A DNA stretch of 64,000 bases from an uncultured Flavobacteriales bacterium (GTDB lineage Bacteria > Bacteroidota > Bacteroidia > Flavobacteriales_D > Crocinitomicaceae). The stretch lies in assembly GCA_905478665.1 (NCBI GenBank), contig CAJQJL010000035.1, forward strand, positions 1-64,000, written 5' to 3'. Under the pieces are notes generated by a model that worked only from the letters and a program-made list of their open reading frames with translations, ran no database searches and was not told the DNA's origin. This document shows, in pieces, positions 61,175 to 64,000 of this stretch (position 1 is its first letter; each line of letters starts with the position of its first letter). Made by a program: the position numbers and the translations under genes.

Positions 61175-62104
61175 ATGTCTAACCTCGTCCGTGCTAATAT
61201 TGCTTTGTTTTTGGTCAATGCCCTGTATGGAGCAAATCATGTCGTAGCCAAAGGTGTGATGCCAACTTACCTTACGCCGAACGTCTTTATTTTTTTACGA
61301 GCGGTTGGAGCAACAGTCTTGTTTTGGCTAGTCAAGTTTTTGTTTGTTAAGGAGAAAGTGAAGCGCAAAGATTTGCTTTTACTGGCAGCGTGTGGGTTGT
61401 TCGGTGTTACGGTCAACCAGCTGTTCTTTTTTCATGGATTAAGCCTTACGTCTTCTATCAACTCAGGAATCATCATGACGGTGAACCCTATTTTAGTTGT
61501 AATCCTTTCGTATTTTATTTTGAAAGAATCCATTACCTGGAGAAAGTCAGTTGGGATTGCATTAGGTGCAACTGGAGCAATTCTGTTGACACTCACAGCG
61601 GGAACTGGCCAAGGGGATTCTTCGCTAGGCGATCTGTTTATTTTCATCAATGCGGCGAGCTATGCAGTCTACTTAGTCCTTGTTAAGCCGCTGATGAAAA
61701 AGTATGCTCCACTAACGGTGATAACTTACGTGTTTTCGTTTGGCTTAACGTATATCATGCTCTATCCACCGACATTAATGGAATTGGCATCCACAGATTT
61801 TTCAGCAATCCCAATGGATAAAGTTTACGTCATCATCTTCGTAATTGTAGGGGTGACCTTTTTGACTTATTTATTAACTGTTTATGGCCTGAAGTATGTA
61901 AGTCCTGCGGTGTCAAGCGCTTATATTTATTTGCAACCCGTTTTGGTAATGTTCTTTGCAGTTGTATTGAGTGCAATTGGCCTTGCTGACGATTACACGA
62001 ACACGATAACTTGGGAAAAGATCGGATACATGTTCTTGATATTCGTAGGGGTGTATATAACAAGTTCAAGTTCATTTCTGAAAAAGAAAAAGTCGAGAAT
62101 TTGA
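61175..62104 (+). CDS. EamA/DMT-superfamily transporter
   Basis: The 309-residue protein has about ten membrane helices in two EamA repeats: first LVRANIALFLVNALYGANHV and FIFLRAVGATVLFWLVKFLF, TSSINSGIIMTVNPILVVIL, and second GDLFIFINAASYAVYLVLVK, YVSPAVSSAYIYLQPVLVMF. DMT permeases export metabolites or amino acids; the substrate is unknown. It ends in a short basic tail (KKKKSRI). The start follows a terminator by 7 bases, so some transcription may read through or start within the hairpin's downstream flank. Confidence 0.9.
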   Translation: MSNLVRANIALFLVNALYGANHVVAKGVMPTYLTPNVFIFLRAVGATVLFWLVKFLFVKEKVKRKDLLLLAACGLFGVTVNQLFFFHGLSLTSSINSGIIMTVNPILVVILSYFILKESITWRKSVGIALGATGAILLTLTAGTGQGDSSLGDLFIFINAASYAVYLVLVKPLMKKYAPLTVITYVFSFGLTYIMLYPPTLMELASTDFSAIPMDKVYVIIFVIVGVTFLTYLLTVYGLKYVSPAVSSAYIYLQPVLVMFFAVVLSAIGLADDYTNTITWEKIGYMFLIFVGVYITSSSSFLKKKKSRI

Positions 62105-62129
62105 TTGTTGGAGACAAGAGTTATATTTG
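62100..62129 (+). promoter_or_regulatory. Promoter TTTG-N18-TATATTTG for the CRTAC1-like gene
   Basis: TTTG at 62100-62103 (overlapping the EamA stop) and an exact TATATTTG at 62122-62129 are 18 bases apart. The ATG at 62155 follows 25 bases later. Confidence 0.6.
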
Positions 62130-62154
62130 TTTAGTAGAATTCAAAGATTGTTGT

Positions 62155-64000
62155 ATGAACCAAACTGTTTTTCTTCTAGGCATCATTTTCATTGGACTTG
62201 GAAATGCAAGTGCGCAAGAAACTCCAGTATCAGTCTTATTTAAAGAGCTAGGTTCAGAAGCGGGAATTTTATTTTCCAATGATCTAATTGAAGATCATGA
62301 AAACAACAGCTTCCGTTATGAGTATTTCTATAATGGCGGTGGGGTTTCCATTGGTGATATTAACAACGATGGACTTCCAGATATCTATTTTACGGGAAAC
62401 ATGGTCGAAGATCAGCTATACCTTAATCAAGGCGGACTTAAGTTTGAAAATATTTCAGACAAAGCGATTCTTAGTGGCCAAGACGGTTGGCATACAGGTA
62501 CAACAATGGCAGATGTCAATGGTGATGGCTTGTTGGATATATATGTATGTCGTGGAGGAGACCCAAAGCACTATCCAGATGCAACAAATCTACTTTATAT
62601 AAATAACGGAAATTCAACATTTACTGAACAAGCACATGAATATGGCTTGGACGACACGCTAAATTCTACGCAGGCTGCTTTTTTTGATTTCGATTTGGAT
62701 GGTGATTTGGATGTATATGTGATGAATGTTCCGGATGAGTTATTCACGTTTTCAAATCAACAATATAGAGAACTGTTTGAATCAGGAAAGAACAGTTCAG
62801 ACCATTTTTACAGGAATGATAATGGTAGGTTCATAGAAGTTGCAAAAGAAATTGGAATTAATAACCACGCGTTTGGACTTGGGCTGAGTATTGGGGACAT
62901 TGACAATAATGGTTGGCCAGACATATATGTTGCAAATGACTATGAAGATCGTGACTATATGTTTATGAATAATGGGGGTATATTCAAAGAGGAATTAAAG
63001 CTTCGAACGCATCATGTGTCGAATTTCGGGATGGGTGTTGACATTGCTGACTATAACAATGATGGGCATCAGGATATTCTTGAAATGGACATGGCTTTTA
63101 CCACCCATGAACGTTCCAAAAGGAACATGGCGAGCATGTCGAACGAAAAATTTTGGGGAATGGTTTCACGAGGCAATCATTTTCAATACATGGTGAACAC
63201 CTTACAACTAAATAATGGGAACGCTACATTTAGTGAAATAGGTCAACTTGCTGGCATTTCCAAAACAGATTGGAGCTGGGGGGCGCTTTTTGCTGATTTT
63301 GACAATGATGGGCTGAAAGATATTGTAGTTACAAATGGTCAGCACCGTGACTTGAAAGACCGTGATTTCAGAAATGATTTAAACCAACGAATTGAGGCGG
63401 GTGAAAAGATGACAATTGACCAAGTATTGTCTCTTACATCCACCAGTAAGCAAAGCAACTATATATTTCGGAATAAGGCTGATTTAACTTTTGAAAGTTA
63501 TGCGAAAAATTGGGGGTTTGATAAAAAGGTCAATTCAAACGGTGTTGCATACGCGGATCTGGATAATGACGGAGATATTGATCTCGTGTTAAACAATTTA
63601 GCAGAACAATCATCAATTTACGAAAATACCACGGACGGGTCTAAAAACTACTTGGTATTGGAATTGAGCGGACCTATGGCGAATACTCACGCAATTGGAG
63701 CCAAAGTAACCTTATATACTGAGAATGGAATTCAGGTGCAAGAACTCTATCCAACGAGAGGTTACCAGTCATCAGTAGACCCAAAACTTTATTTTGGACT
63801 AGGATTAGAACCTAAAATAGACAAAATTGAAATCCAATGGCCTGATAATAAAATATCAGTTCTTACAAGTGTCGAAATAAATCAAAAACATTTGGTCGAC
63901 TACAATACGTCCACTTTTCTGATGGTAGAGAAGGAAAAGCAAAAACATCTTTTTACCGACATTACAGCTTCGATTCCCATAAACCATTTTCATGTAGAAA
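62155..64000 (+). CDS. CRTAC1/ASPIC-type FG-GAP repeat protein, 5' part (runs off window)
   Basis: The frame opens with an ATG at 62155 and stays open to the window edge (615 codons). A signal peptide ends at GNASAQ. Seven or more FG-GAP/VCBS calcium-binding repeats follow (SIGDINNDGLPDIYFTG, MADVNGDGLLDIYVCRGG, DFDLDGDLDVYVMN, SIGDIDNNGWPDIYVAN, DIADYNNDGHQDILEMD, FADFDNDGLKDIVVTNG, YADLDNDGDIDLVLNN). An ASPIC/UnbV-like module comes next (IGAKVTLYTENG, QELYPTRGYQSSVDPKLYFG). Such proteins are surface-attached propellers in Bacteroidota; full ones run to about 1100 residues and repeat the pattern. The rest lies outside the window. Confidence 0.88.
   Translation, partial: MNQTVFLLGIIFIGLGNASAQETPVSVLFKELGSEAGILFSNDLIEDHENNSFRYEYFYNGGGVSIGDINNDGLPDIYFTGNMVEDQLYLNQGGLKFENISDKAILSGQDGWHTGTTMADVNGDGLLDIYVCRGGDPKHYPDATNLLYINNGNSTFTEQAHEYGLDDTLNSTQAAFFDFDLDGDLDVYVMNVPDELFTFSNQQYRELFESGKNSSDHFYRNDNGRFIEVAKEIGINNHAFGLGLSIGDIDNNGWPDIYVANDYEDRDYMFMNNGGIFKEELKLRTHHVSNFGMGVDIADYNNDGHQDILEMDMAFTTHERSKRNMASMSNEKFWGMVSRGNHFQYMVNTLQLNNGNATFSEIGQLAGISKTDWSWGALFADFDNDGLKDIVVTNGQHRDLKDRDFRNDLNQRIEAGEKMTIDQVLSLTSTSKQSNYIFRNKADLTFESYAKNWGFDKKVNSNGVAYADLDNDGDIDLVLNNLAEQSSIYENTTDGSKNYLVLELSGPMANTHAIGAKVTLYTENGIQVQELYPTRGYQSSVDPKLYFGLGLEPKIDKIEIQWPDNKISVLTSVEINQKHLVDYNTSTFLMVEKEKQKHLFTDITASIPINHFHVE

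Noticed and set aside
1-64000. Search by eye for CRISPR arrays, tRNA/rRNA, transposases, prophage or biosynthetic clusters
   Set aside because: No regularly spaced short repeats, tRNA-like arms, rRNA stretches, transposase motifs or megasynthase domains were recognised. A tRNA could still be missed by eye, but no gap looks large enough to hold much.

Overview
The window reads as ordinary chromosome of a Bacteroidota bacterium, most likely order Flavobacteriales (a Crocinitomicaceae- or Cryomorphaceae-like aquatic relative; inferred from gene content only). The grounds are C-terminal type IX secretion (T9SS) sorting domains with a PNP motif on several large secreted proteins, a TonB-dependent receptor with a carboxypeptidase-regulatory N-terminus, Bacteroidota families (HU-CCDC81/SPOR, DUF6495, LETM1-related, CRTAC1/ASPIC), A+T-rich sequence, and promoter elements of the Bacteroidota type (TTG or TTTG, 18-20 nt, TAnnTTTG). 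I see 52 genes: two run off the window ends and one looks frameshifted. No rRNA, tRNA, CRISPR array, insertion sequence or prophage was recognised. No gap between genes exceeds 300 bases.

Layout. 1-8.5 kb: edge of a secreted protein gene, an outer-membrane barrel carrying ten tandem Ig-like repeats, a PpiD-like foldase, dprA and a small barrel protein. 8.7-14.3 kb: TonB receptor, kdsB, an HU-CCDC81/SPOR protein and a secreted C1 cysteine peptidase, all on the plus strand. 14.4-25.6 kb, minus strand: small envelope proteins, a methyltransferase, a beta-lactamase-fold hydrolase, a lipoprotein with an ExbD-like domain, a DUF5995 protein, a double OmpA protein, a T9SS cargo protein with an internal duplication, DUF2892 and dxr. 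25.6-34 kb: DUF6495, a suppressor-of-fused protein, asd, a lamin-tail protein, a LETM1-related protein and a T9SS subtilase. 34-50 kb, minus strand: two glycosyltransferases, mfd, fbp, an orphan ABC ATPase with a membrane partner, a YqaA-like protein, two paralogous T9SS proteins and an aminotransferase/omega-amidase pair. 50-64 kb: small secreted proteins, hemL, a CocE-type hydrolase, a kynurenine-pathway cluster (kynU, small membrane protein, kmo) followed by a barrel protein, an ArsC-like protein and a lipoprotein, then a T9SS adhesin-like protein, an EamA transporter and the start of a CRTAC1/ASPIC repeat protein.

How the genes fit together. Most of the window serves the envelope and secretion: barrels, lipoproteins and T9SS cargo. 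Between these lie housekeeping enzymes for isoprenoids (dxr), lysine/threonine/methionine (asd), tetrapyrroles (hemL), gluconeogenesis (fbp), LPS Kdo activation (kdsB), transcription-coupled repair (mfd) and DNA uptake/recombination (dprA). The aminotransferase/omega-amidase overlap and the kynU-kmo cluster each suggest a small metabolic module. Nothing here proves a new defence or biosynthetic system. The best leads are the repeat-bearing barrel, the ExbD-like lipoprotein, the LETM1-like protein, a CRP/FNR-like palindrome before the DUF2892 gene, and repeated TAnnTTTG elements only 4-6 nt before start codons, which suggest leaderless mRNAs.
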